Of a stretch of 64,000 nucleotides of DNA, positions 1-8,083 are shown piece after piece. Numbering within the stretch: the first letter of the stretch is position 1; every line of letters starts with the position of its first letter. Below the pieces are notes generated by a model that was given only the letters and a program-made list of their open reading frames with translations, had not been told where the DNA came from and did no database searches. The translations under genes and the position numbers were made by a program. This DNA comes from Acidobacteriota bacterium (GTDB lineage Bacteria > Acidobacteriota > Thermoanaerobaculia > Multivoradales > J023): the NCBI GenBank assembly GCA_029263315.1, contig JAJCXR010000053.1:372001-436000 (forward strand), in the 5' to 3' direction.

Positions 1-1454
1 TCTTCGGCGAGCAACGGATCGGTGATCTCCCGGCGCCAGCCGGGGGCCAGGACGCGGCTGAAATCCCCCACCACCAATTGGAAGAGCACCACCCCCAGGG
101 CATAGATGTCGGCCCGCAAGGTCGGCATCTTGCCTTCCACCACTTCCGGTGCCATGTAGAGGGGCGTGCCAGCGCTCTGGCTGGCCTCGACGGTGCTGAA
201 GGTCATGCCGAGGGCGGTGATGCCCGCCTGCTCCAAATGCTGACGCTCGGTCACCCAACCGACGCCGAAGTCCGCCAGCTGCACTTTCAAGCCGTCGGCG
301 CTGTCCAGCGGATGGGCCTGGTGGAGCAGAATATTGCCCGGTTTGACATCCTTGTGCAACACACCGACGGAGTGGGCCGCCGCCAAGGCTTCGGCCACCT
401 GCGCCACGATGTCGAGGCGCACCTGCAAGGGCACTTGTGACAAATCCCTGTGCTGCGCCCAATCCCACAGACTGCCACCGGCACAATGCTCGAGCTCGAT
501 GAAATAGGGTGGACGATCGAATTCCCAGTCGAGGACCCGAACGATGTCCCGGCGCTCGCCCAAGGTCTCCTTGAGCAAGCGAAATAGGGTGATTTCCCGT
601 TGCAGACTGCGCAGGCTGCTGGCGTCGTAGCAAAATTTGAAGACCCGTCCATCGCCGGTCTTGCGGTGCGTGGCCAGCCAGACCTCACCAAATCCACCTT
701 CACCCAGCCGCTCGCTGAGCCGCCAGTTGGGACGTTGGGGAATGTCGATGCCCGGGGCGGGTCGCCAACCGGCGATCTCCGACTGCTCATCGACCCGCTG
801 CACCTTCTCGGAGTCGGCGGGCGGATGCAGGGGTGCCACCCCCTCTTCGCCGACCTCGAAGAGCTCCACCGGCTCCTCCACCCCCTTCAAGCGGTAGCCG
901 CCATGGGCCAGCCACCGCAACTCCTGGGATTCCGGCATGTCCACCGCACCGCGGCGAGCGACATCGAAGGCGCTGCGGGTGAGCAGGGTTTGGCCGGCCG
1001 AGGCCACCGACATCAAGCGAGCGCACACCGGCTTGGCCAAGCCTTCCACTTCCAGCGGTTTAGCCCCCCTGGCCACATCGTCGGCGGTATTCTCCACCAA
1101 CCAGATCTCGGCCAGGTGAATACCGGCCCGGGCGGCGATGGTGCGCCCTTCATCGGCGCTCAGCTGGCGGAGGCCCCGCTGATAGGCCAAGGCGTAGAGG
1201 ACGGCGTCGATGGGCCGCTCGAAAAGCAGCAGAAAACCATCTGTTTTGTCCACCTCGTAGGCGCCGTGCTGGGACATCAAATCCCGCGCCAGGCGGTCAT
1301 GGCGGCGGAAAACCTCCGTCGCCGCCCGATCCCCCAACTCCCGGGTCAATTGCGTGCTGTCCACCAAGTCGCTGATCAGCAACGTTTTGAGGACGGGCTC
1401 CGAGCCACTGCTATGCACGACAGGGGAGGCCGGTGTGCGGTCGACGGTGCTCAT
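1..1454 (-). CDS. Class III nucleotide cyclase / Ser-Thr protein kinase fusion (C-terminus cut by window edge)
   Basis: About 484 codons are visible; the reading frame runs off the left edge. Residues about 15-190 form a class III adenylate/guanylate cyclase homology domain, with a metal-binding segment SDLVDST and a KTDGF segment. A Ser/Thr kinase domain follows: glycine loop GEGGFGEVW near residue 251, catalytic loop HKDVKPGN near 366 and ADFG near 393. The loop has HKD where HRD is usual, so it is a non-RD kinase. No membrane segment is visible, so it is probably cytoplasmic. The ATG at 1454 overlaps the stop of the upstream membrane-protein gene (ATGA), so the two are translationally coupled. 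It is the last visible gene of an overlapping five-gene operon. Cyclase activity is inferred from the fold; this KTDG subfamily may only bind nucleotide. Confidence 0.85.
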   Translation of the reverse strand, partial: MSTVDRTPASPVVHSSGSEPVLKTLLISDLVDSTQLTRELGDRAATEVFRRHDRLARDLMSQHGAYEVDKTDGFLLLFERPIDAVLYALAYQRGLRQLSADEGRTIAARAGIHLAEIWLVENTADDVARGAKPLEVEGLAKPVCARLMSVASAGQTLLTRSAFDVARRGAVDMPESQELRWLAHGGYRLKGVEEPVELFEVGEEGVAPLHPPADSEKVQRVDEQSEIAGWRPAPGIDIPQRPNWRLSERLGEGGFGEVWLATHRKTGDGRVFKFCYDASSLRSLQREITLFRLLKETLGERRDIVRVLDWEFDRPPYFIELEHCAGGSLWDWAQHRDLSQVPLQVRLDIVAQVAEALAAAHSVGVLHKDVKPGNILLHQAHPLDSADGLKVQLADFGVGWVTERQHLEQAGITALGMTFSTVEASQSAGTPLYMAPEVVEGKMPTLRADIYALGVVLFQLVVGDFSRVLAPGWRREITDPLLAE

Positions 1455-2281
1455 CGGCCACCTACTTTCGTCTCCGGCGTCTCAGGCTCCGCCCCCTGCT
1501 CAGCCGCCCCCTGCTCAGCCGTCGCCTGGGCTGCCGTCGCCTGGGAAGGGCTGGGGGCCGCCAGCAGGTCGGCCAACCGGGCCGCCAAACCATAGGTGAC
1601 GAAGCTCCAAACCAGCCCCGTGAAGGCGGCCAGCAGGTAGCCGCCCCAAGGCGGTGAGGCTTGCGCCGCCAGCACCTCTCGGACGCGGAAGAGATCGTCG
1701 CCAACCAATCCTACAGCCCCTTGCCAGGGAGCGAGCTGGGACACCGCCAGGGAGCCAATCTCGTAGGCGTCGCCGGTCAGCGAGATGAACGGCGCCAAGG
1801 CAAAGGGCAACCAGAAGCCGAAACCAAAAGCCCGCTTGGCCAACGCCGAGCGACGCCAAGCCCAAACCCCAGGAAAAAGAGTCAGCACGTACGGTCCAAG
1901 GTCCGTCGCCAGGTAGACCCAATCACTGCCGCCGGTTTCGAACTCCGCCAAACGACCGGCATACTCGCCGCCGGCGACCACAAAGGGGAACAGGGCAGCA
2001 TAGAGATCGCCGCCGTACAGATTTGCTATCTCCAATTTACCGACGCTGCCCCCGAACAGCACACAGGCCAGGGCGTGCAACAGCTCGTGCAGGGGCACGT
2101 AGACCCACCAGCCCACGACGAGCCCCAGGAGCATGAAGACGAGGTTGCGGCCCTGCGAGCCCAGGGCGCCATCGAAGCCTGAGCCAAAATCCCGCCACGG
2201 CTGGCTCAACCAGGGTGCCAAGCGGAGCCCCGGCCGATGGCTCGGTACCGGCGAGCCGGCGACGGTCTCGACATCAGCCAT
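1451..2281 (-). CDS. Multi-pass membrane protein with HExxH motif (M50-like putative metalloprotease)
   Basis: This 276-residue integral membrane protein has a hydrophobic helix at about 47-64 that leads directly into HELLH (residues 65-69). A zinc-binding HExxH next to a membrane helix is typical of M50 site-2-protease-like peptidases or DUF3267-like relatives. Further hydrophobic segments and an Ala/Gln/Glu-rich tail follow. I chose the ATG at 2281 because it overlaps the upstream stop by 8 nt (ATGGCTGA); the open frame upstream of it is antisense-like and has no membrane character. The tail is built from two pairs of 15-bp tandem repeats (1491-1550). Proteolysis is inferred from the motif alone. 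The operon context suggests a role in membrane signalling. Confidence 0.75.
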   Translation of the reverse strand: MADVETVAGSPVPSHRPGLRLAPWLSQPWRDFGSGFDGALGSQGRNLVFMLLGLVVGWWVYVPLHELLHALACVLFGGSVGKLEIANLYGGDLYAALFPFVVAGGEYAGRLAEFETGGSDWVYLATDLGPYVLTLFPGVWAWRRSALAKRAFGFGFWLPFALAPFISLTGDAYEIGSLAVSQLAPWQGAVGLVGDDLFRVREVLAAQASPPWGGYLLAAFTGLVWSFVTYGLAARLADLLAAPSPSQATAAQATAEQGAAEQGAEPETPETKVGGR

Positions 2282-3866
2282 CGTCGGCCGTCGCCCCACC
2301 GGACGCCGACGGCCAAGCCTGGGGTCCCAGCTCGACGAGGCGACCATCCGGTAACAAAAAGCGTCCACTGAGCTCGAATCTAGGCTGCCCGTCGACGTGC
2401 ACTTCGATATCGCCGCTGGACACCCTCTGGTCACCCTCCAAGATCGGAATGTGGAGACGGATGACCGGGGAACGGCGGAAGGTCCGTTCCATCTCCCCTT
2501 GCCGGTTGGCCTGGAAGAGGTCGTAGCGATAGAAGTCCTCGACCGTCGCCTTGCCGAAGACGCCATTGAGGCAGCGGACTTCGAGGTAGTTGTTGTCCAC
2601 CAGCGATAGCTCGGTGATCTCACCGTTGCGGTTGGTGATCGAGAAACGCACCAACCAACCCCGGCCGCTGCGCCGTTGCAAGCTGGCGTCGAGGTGAAGA
2701 TCCGGCGCCGCCGGGGTGCGATCGAGGGCGTTGAGTAGATTCTCCAAGGAGAGGGACAGCTTCTCCTCCGGCGACGGTAGGCGGTAGTAAGCTTGACCCA
2801 GATGGTTCGGTGTTTCCCAAGCCTCCAACAAACGCAGCAGCTCCTCTAGATCGGAGGTGGCGGCGCGGATGATGCGAATCACCTCACCGGGGCTCGCCGA
2901 CCAAGGGCCCACCGTCGTCGCTTTCTCGACCACCACCTCGTAAACCCGACGATTGACCCCGTCGAGGGAAAAGCTCGGGCGCAGCTTGACGTTGCGATTC
3001 CACAGGATCTCCTGCACCGAGGTCGGCGTCACCCGCCCACGGACGGCGCCGTTGGCCCGCAAATGGGAGGCGCTGCCCAAGGTGACGACCCCCAACATGT
3101 AGGGCACCCCGAGGGCCTCGACGGTCTGCATGCGACGCTCCAAGGTGATGAAGTCCCAGGCTTCGCTGGACTCCCTCTCATTGACCCGCTGGCCGTAGAG
3201 AAAGGGCACGATGTAATCGACCCGCTTCGCCACCTCCGCCAATCCCTGCCGCTTCAGCCAAGGCCGTTGCACCGAGAGGGAAAGCAGCAAACCGCGATCC
3301 AGCTCACCCCGCAGGGTTTGCAGGAAGGCCTGCAAGCTTTCCAGGGATTCGGCGCGGGTGAAGTCGAGATGTAACCCCACCGGGATCGAGCCTTCGCTCT
3401 CCACCTCGAAACGCATCTCCTGGGCGGCGGTGGCCAGTTGCCGAGCCAAGCCGTCGACCTCTGCCGGATCCTCCCAGGTGCCGGACACCACCATGGTCAC
3501 CGGCATCGAAGGGGGCAACTGGGAGGCCTTCAGCAGGGTCACCGGCTCCGCCGAGGAGGCGTCGAAATGGGCCAAGTGGACAAAAGCCTCTTCCACCCCC
3601 GCCTCCTTGAGACGCGCCACTTCACTGGCCTCCAGGGGAGCCGATGTTTGTCCCAGCCACACCACCGAGGTCGGTGTGCGCTCCTTGGCGTTGAAGCTCC
3701 AGCCACCCGAGCAACCGACGATGGCCAGCAGCAGGGGCAGCGCCAGCACCAGGAGGCGACGGCGCCATGGACCGTACGTCGAAGGTCGAGGATTCATCGT
3801 CTGGGAGCTCCGTTTGGGCTGCAATTCAACATCGTCTGAAGACTCTCCGATCATGGCTTTCGCCAT
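2274..3866 (-). CDS. Lipoprotein with predicted TIM-barrel-like (DUF3142-like) domain
   Basis: The N-terminus has an Arg-rich start, a hydrophobic core and a lipobox (AIVGC), so this is an envelope lipoprotein. The next 200 or so residues alternate strands and helices in a glycosidase-like pattern, including GLHLDFTRAES and a YIVPFLYGQ segment, resembling DUF3142 proteins of unknown activity. The remaining C-terminal part is beta-rich. The ATG at 3866 overlaps the stop of the upstream kinase gene by one base (TGATG). An internal ATG at 3797, with GGAG 10 nt upstream, gives a more conventional signal peptide (lipobox Cys at residue 29) and may be the true start. It may act as the periplasmic partner of the neighbouring kinase; that is inference. 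Confidence 0.7.
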   Translation of the reverse strand: MAKAMIGESSDDVELQPKRSSQTMNPRPSTYGPWRRRLLVLALPLLLAIVGCSGGWSFNAKERTPTSVVWLGQTSAPLEASEVARLKEAGVEEAFVHLAHFDASSAEPVTLLKASQLPPSMPVTMVVSGTWEDPAEVDGLARQLATAAQEMRFEVESEGSIPVGLHLDFTRAESLESLQAFLQTLRGELDRGLLLSLSVQRPWLKRQGLAEVAKRVDYIVPFLYGQRVNERESSEAWDFITLERRMQTVEALGVPYMLGVVTLGSASHLRANGAVRGRVTPTSVQEILWNRNVKLRPSFSLDGVNRRVYEVVVEKATTVGPWSASPGEVIRIIRAATSDLEELLRLLEAWETPNHLGQAYYRLPSPEEKLSLSLENLLNALDRTPAAPDLHLDASLQRRSGRGWLVRFSITNRNGEITELSLVDNNYLEVRCLNGVFGKATVEDFYRYDLFQANRQGEMERTFRRSPVIRLHIPILEGDQRVSSGDIEVHVDGQPRFELSGRFLLPDGRLVELGPQAWPSASGGATADDG

Positions 3867-6800
3867 CAGGTTTTCCGTCCGTCCGGGGGGTCGACGGCTG
3901 CCGTCTGCGAGGGTCTCTTGGCCGGCAGGTGGATGATCACTTCGAGGCCACCGGTGTCCTGATTGCGGGCTTCGATCTGCCCGCCATGCTCTTCGACGAT
4001 GCGCCGGGTGATGGCCAAACCCAACCCTGTGCCGCTCTCGTGGGTCGAGAAATATGGTTCAAAAATTCGTTCGAGGTTGCCGCCTTCGACGCCCGGCCCT
4101 TGGTCGGCGACTCGGATCGTCACCCCGTCGGCGTCGCCCCGCACCTCCAACTCGATGCGGCCGCGGCCACCGTTGGCTCGCAGGGCATTCTCGAGAAGGT
4201 TTCGCATGGCCCGTCCCAAGAGCTTGCGATCATGGCGCAAGGGCAGCGGCCGGGGCTCCACGGAGGTGACGATTTCCACCCCCAGGGTACGCGGCGAATC
4301 GCGGTAGCCTTGCAGCAGATCGTCCACCGTCGAGCCTACTTCGTCGTCGAGCAGCTCGGCCTTGGGAATTCGGCTATAGATGGAGAAATCCGTGGCGATG
4401 TCCCGCAGCTCTTCGACTTGCCGCAGGATGTTATCAGTGCAACGGGCGAACACCGGCTCGAATTGCTCTCGATCATCGGCATAAACCTGTCGCATGTGCT
4501 CGGTGGACAAGCGGATCGGGGTCAGCGGGTTCTTGATCTCATGGGCGATGATGCGCGCCATCTCGGCCCATGCCTCCAGGCGCTGGCTGCGCAGAACCTC
4601 CGTCACATCGTCCACCACCAAGAGGGCCGCTGGATCGTCACCGGGCAGCGGTAGCCACATCAGGTTCCAGTCCCTCGCCTCGTCGTCTTGGGAACGGATG
4701 CGCAGGGTCGTTTGCCATTCGCCATCCGGGCCATGGCGTAGGCGTTCCGCCACCGCCGCCAAACGCGGCGCCACCGCCACCGAGGCCAGGAGATCCTCCC
4801 CCACTTCGGTATCCAAGAGATCGGCGGCGACTCGATTGTGCAGCAGGACCCGGCGCTGTCGATCGACCGACACCACCCCGGAGGTGATGTTTTCGATGAT
4901 GCGCTCCACCAGATGCTTTTCGTGCATCAAACGTCGGCGTCCCTCCGCCAGGCGACCGGCCATCTCGTCGATAGCTGCCGCCAGGGAGGACAGCTCCTCT
5001 TCCCGAGGTCGCCAGGGCAGCGATGTGGCACCGCCGGCGATGCGCTGCGTGCCCTGGATCAAGGTCATGATCGGCTTGGTGAAGCTCTGGGCCAGGCGGC
5101 TGCCCACCGCCACCAGCAGCAGGAAGAGGCCGCTGGTGACCAACAGGGCACGGCGCCGGAAGGTCGCCAGCTCGCGGTCGACTTCCTTGTCCTGCTCCAA
5201 CAGCGGCACCGACAGGAAGAGCCCTTGCTCGGAAAGCTCGAGCCCGGGCACCTGCAAGGGGGCATAGAGCTCCAAGTAACCGATGTCCTTCTGCCGTTGT
5301 TGCCGACGCTCGCCGATCTCATACCCCCGGTAGGCGAGACGGGAGAAGATCTCGCCTGGAATACGCTGCGGCAACAGACCGGCGGTAAACAGCTCCTGCT
5401 GGCTGGAGGTGTAGACCTGACTCCCCCAGTAGAGGTTGACCTGATGTTGCAGGATCTGGCTGATCCATTCCATCAGCGTACGGTTGATCTGGGTGTCGAT
5501 GGCAAAACCCGGGTCGAGACCTTGCAAATAATCGATCAGGAAAACCCGGGCCGAGGAAATGGCTTCCCGGGCGTCGGAGCGCTGCTCGTCGATGAGACGC
5601 CGTTCAAAGCTCCGCACCAAGACCAGGTTGAGGGCGATCAGGGGCACCAGCAGCAATACCGTATACACCAGGATGAGGCGGCGGGCATAGGAGCTCAGGG
5701 TACGTTCGATCCACCGACGAGAGCGTGCCGCCGGCCACACCAGGAGCAAGATGAGACAAGCCAGCACAGTGAGCGACAGCAGGGTGCCGAGGGCATGGGT
5801 GCCCACCCGTTCCAGCCCTAGCAGTGGGCTGAGCAAGGGCAGGAAGAGGACGCGGATTCCTTCGTCCCCCTCCCTCTTCCAGAACCAGCTACGGCCGCTC
5901 AGGGTGTCGACGCGGCCATGCCCTGAGCCGCTGTCGAGCAAGCGGTCGGGCAACGGCGGCGCCTCCCCCCAGGGGCTCACCAAGGCACGTCCGGACTCTT
6001 CGTAGAGGCCGAAGAGGGCGGGGCGAGGCAAACCGTCGATGACCCCTCGATGGCCTTCCCCTCGCACCAGATAGGCCGCCAGCTCGTCCACTTCCGACAC
6101 CGCGAGCCGGAAGCCGGGACGCGGTAGATAGGTGTAACGGGCGATGCCCCACGGTTCCTCCTCGCCACCCAAGAGGGTCTCACCCCACAGCATCGACCGT
6201 TGCCAGGCGGGAACCGGCGGCACCCGCCAGCTGGTCGGATCGACGATCACCTCCAGATCGGCGTCGAGGGCCAGGCCAAAGGAGAAGCTCGACGGCTCTC
6301 CCAGGTTGGGCTCGACCACCAAGGCTGAGAGCCCATCGTTGGCCGCCATGGGCGACTGTCGCCACAGAATGTAGGCCAAGTCTTGCAGGTCGCCACCGGG
6401 CCCCGCCGAGCGCATGACGCTGGCCGGCAGGGACGCAAAGTGTTGATCAAAGGCGATCAACAGATCGTTGCTCTCCTCCGCCGTGGGCGGTGCCAGGAGA
6501 TCCAAGTATCTGTGCGCCAGGGCCTGGCGCAGGTCCTGGCGATGGGCCATTTCCCAAACCCCGGCGCTGGTCAGGACGCTGAGCAGCAACAAAGGCCCAA
6601 ACACCGTCACCCGGCGCCGCTCCGTCTCGCCCGCCGCCCAGCGCACCGCCACGGCGACACCGCCCAGCAGCAAGGAACGGGCCAGCCACAGATGGTCGTG
6701 CACCGCCGCCGCCGCCAACAGCAGCACCACCGCCCCCCACATCCAACCGGCGTCGACGGCACGGGCTCGGCGACGGGCGAACAGGCAGAGCACTGCAACG

Positions 6801-8083
6801 CCGAAGAGTCCCCACGCCAAGCGCAGGCCGAGGCTGCCGCCGTCCCCCAACAGTTGGGCCGCCAGGTCGGGAAGCGTGCCTTCGCCCCCGAGGCCCTCGG
6901 GAGACATCTCCGCCATCACCCGCAGGGCCCGGCGATAGAGCCCACCGGCCAGCAACAGGACGATGCCGGCCGCTGCACCGCCGAGCCAAGCCAAACCTCC
7001 CGAGCGCGGTTTCCCATGGGGCGCTACAAAACGCTCAACGCTCCAAGCCGTCAGCCCACTGGCCAAGGTCAACGACCACAAAACCCCGGGCTGCAGGCCG
7101 AGGGCGCGTCCGAGGCCGAGCACCGCCAGGGCGATGGCCGAGCTCGACGCCAGGGACAACCACAGGGCCGCCGGGTTACGTCCTCGGTGGCTCAACGCAC
7201 TACCGGCGAGGCTGGATCGACGCAAGAGGATCAAGGTCAGGGACCACAGCAGCCAGGCCGAGGGCAGGAGCAGCCGGACGAGCAACGGCGATCGCCGACG
7301 CAACGAGTCGGCGATCAAATACAGCGAAGGAGCTCCGGGCCAAGAGATCTCCAGCAGCTCACCGGCCCCCATCAGGCTGGCCGCCCCTTGGTCAAAATTA
7401 CCCGGCGCCGCAAGCCACCACTGCACTCGGTCATCGAGCTCGACGCCCCCCAAGGGCCAGGAGGAGTGGCCGAAGCTGCGTCCCGCGATCAGCGCGTACC
7501 GTCGGTCACCGTCCTCCAACCAGCGGCTGGCGAAAAGACTGACGGCGGTCAAGCTGCTGCGGTAGCTGAAGCCGGAGAGGGGCTGTAGCTCCGGCTCGTG
7601 CAACAGTCCTTGCCCGGCCCAGGCGATGGCCTCGCCGGTGGCATCGAGGAGGATGAAATCCACCTCTCCAGGACCGCCTTCGAGGCCGGCCTGGAGATGG
7701 GCGAAGAGCTCGGGACGAGCCGTCTCACGGGGTGACGGTAGGGTCTCGACAACTTCCTCGGCCCGTCGTCCGAGATCCTCCCAGGCATTGCCAAAACTGG
7801 CCCGCAGGCTCGACGCCAGGCGCTCCGGCGAGGTCTGAAAGTACACCGGCCACCCCCAGGCGAGGGCGCTGCAGAGGGCTGCCAAACACAACACCCAAGC
7901 CCAGGCGGCGGACCGTGAGGCGGCCTTCTGGGCACCGTGCCATGCCCCGGCCGCAACCAACAACAGCGGGCCGGACCATGGACCGTGCCACCACAACCCG
8001 GCACCGGAGATCACCAAGGCCAGGACCGCCAGTTTGCCGCGGTGCCTTCGCCAGCCGCCGGAGGTGCCGACTTCAGAGTCCAT
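3866..8083 (-). CDS. Giant NtrY-like membrane sensor histidine kinase
   Basis: At 1405 residues this is about twice the usual NtrY length. The N-terminal half has at least ten hydrophobic segments with large hydrophilic stretches between them. Then come a second membrane anchor, a periplasmic-type domain, another transmembrane helix, a HAMP-like region, a PAS-like region and the kinase core. The H-box is IIAHEIKNPLTPIRLS with the phospho-His near residue 1181. The N-box is LLENALRANGG (Asn near 1299), the G1 box VADQGPGV, and the F/G2 region FEPYFSTHESGTGLGLAI. This core is the NtrY/AtoS type. It overlaps the upstream FHA/AAA+ gene by 11 nt, but no receiver-domain partner lies next to it, so its phosphotransfer target is unclear. 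The signal sensed cannot be read from the sequence. Confidence 0.9.
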   Translation of the reverse strand: MDSEVGTSGGWRRHRGKLAVLALVISGAGLWWHGPWSGPLLLVAAGAWHGAQKAASRSAAWAWVLCLAALCSALAWGWPVYFQTSPERLASSLRASFGNAWEDLGRRAEEVVETLPSPRETARPELFAHLQAGLEGGPGEVDFILLDATGEAIAWAGQGLLHEPELQPLSGFSYRSSLTAVSLFASRWLEDGDRRYALIAGRSFGHSSWPLGGVELDDRVQWWLAAPGNFDQGAASLMGAGELLEISWPGAPSLYLIADSLRRRSPLLVRLLLPSAWLLWSLTLILLRRSSLAGSALSHRGRNPAALWLSLASSSAIALAVLGLGRALGLQPGVLWSLTLASGLTAWSVERFVAPHGKPRSGGLAWLGGAAAGIVLLLAGGLYRRALRVMAEMSPEGLGGEGTLPDLAAQLLGDGGSLGLRLAWGLFGVAVLCLFARRRARAVDAGWMWGAVVLLLAAAAVHDHLWLARSLLLGGVAVAVRWAAGETERRRVTVFGPLLLLSVLTSAGVWEMAHRQDLRQALAHRYLDLLAPPTAEESNDLLIAFDQHFASLPASVMRSAGPGGDLQDLAYILWRQSPMAANDGLSALVVEPNLGEPSSFSFGLALDADLEVIVDPTSWRVPPVPAWQRSMLWGETLLGGEEEPWGIARYTYLPRPGFRLAVSEVDELAAYLVRGEGHRGVIDGLPRPALFGLYEESGRALVSPWGEAPPLPDRLLDSGSGHGRVDTLSGRSWFWKREGDEGIRVLFLPLLSPLLGLERVGTHALGTLLSLTVLACLILLLVWPAARSRRWIERTLSSYARRLILVYTVLLLVPLIALNLVLVRSFERRLIDEQRSDAREAISSARVFLIDYLQGLDPGFAIDTQINRTLMEWISQILQHQVNLYWGSQVYTSSQQELFTAGLLPQRIPGEIFSRLAYRGYEIGERRQQRQKDIGYLELYAPLQVPGLELSEQGLFLSVPLLEQDKEVDRELATFRRRALLVTSGLFLLLVAVGSRLAQSFTKPIMTLIQGTQRIAGGATSLPWRPREEELSSLAAAIDEMAGRLAEGRRRLMHEKHLVERIIENITSGVVSVDRQRRVLLHNRVAADLLDTEVGEDLLASVAVAPRLAAVAERLRHGPDGEWQTTLRIRSQDDEARDWNLMWLPLPGDDPAALLVVDDVTEVLRSQRLEAWAEMARIIAHEIKNPLTPIRLSTEHMRQVYADDREQFEPVFARCTDNILRQVEELRDIATDFSIYSRIPKAELLDDEVGSTVDDLLQGYRDSPRTLGVEIVTSVEPRPLPLRHDRKLLGRAMRNLLENALRANGGRGRIELEVRGDADGVTIRVADQGPGVEGGNLERIFEPYFSTHESGTGLGLAITRRIVEEHGGQIEARNQDTGGLEVIIHLPAKRPSQTAAVDPPDGRKT

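Noticed and set aside
600..1595. Long plus-strand open frame opposite the cyclase-kinase gene
   Set aside because: It runs antisense to a frame with clear cyclase and kinase motifs; its translation is low-complexity with no family features, as expected from high GC content.
6383..7588. 401-codon plus-strand open frame inside the NtrY-like kinase gene
   Set aside because: Gln/Arg/Pro-rich translation with no domains, fully antisense to the kinase membrane region.
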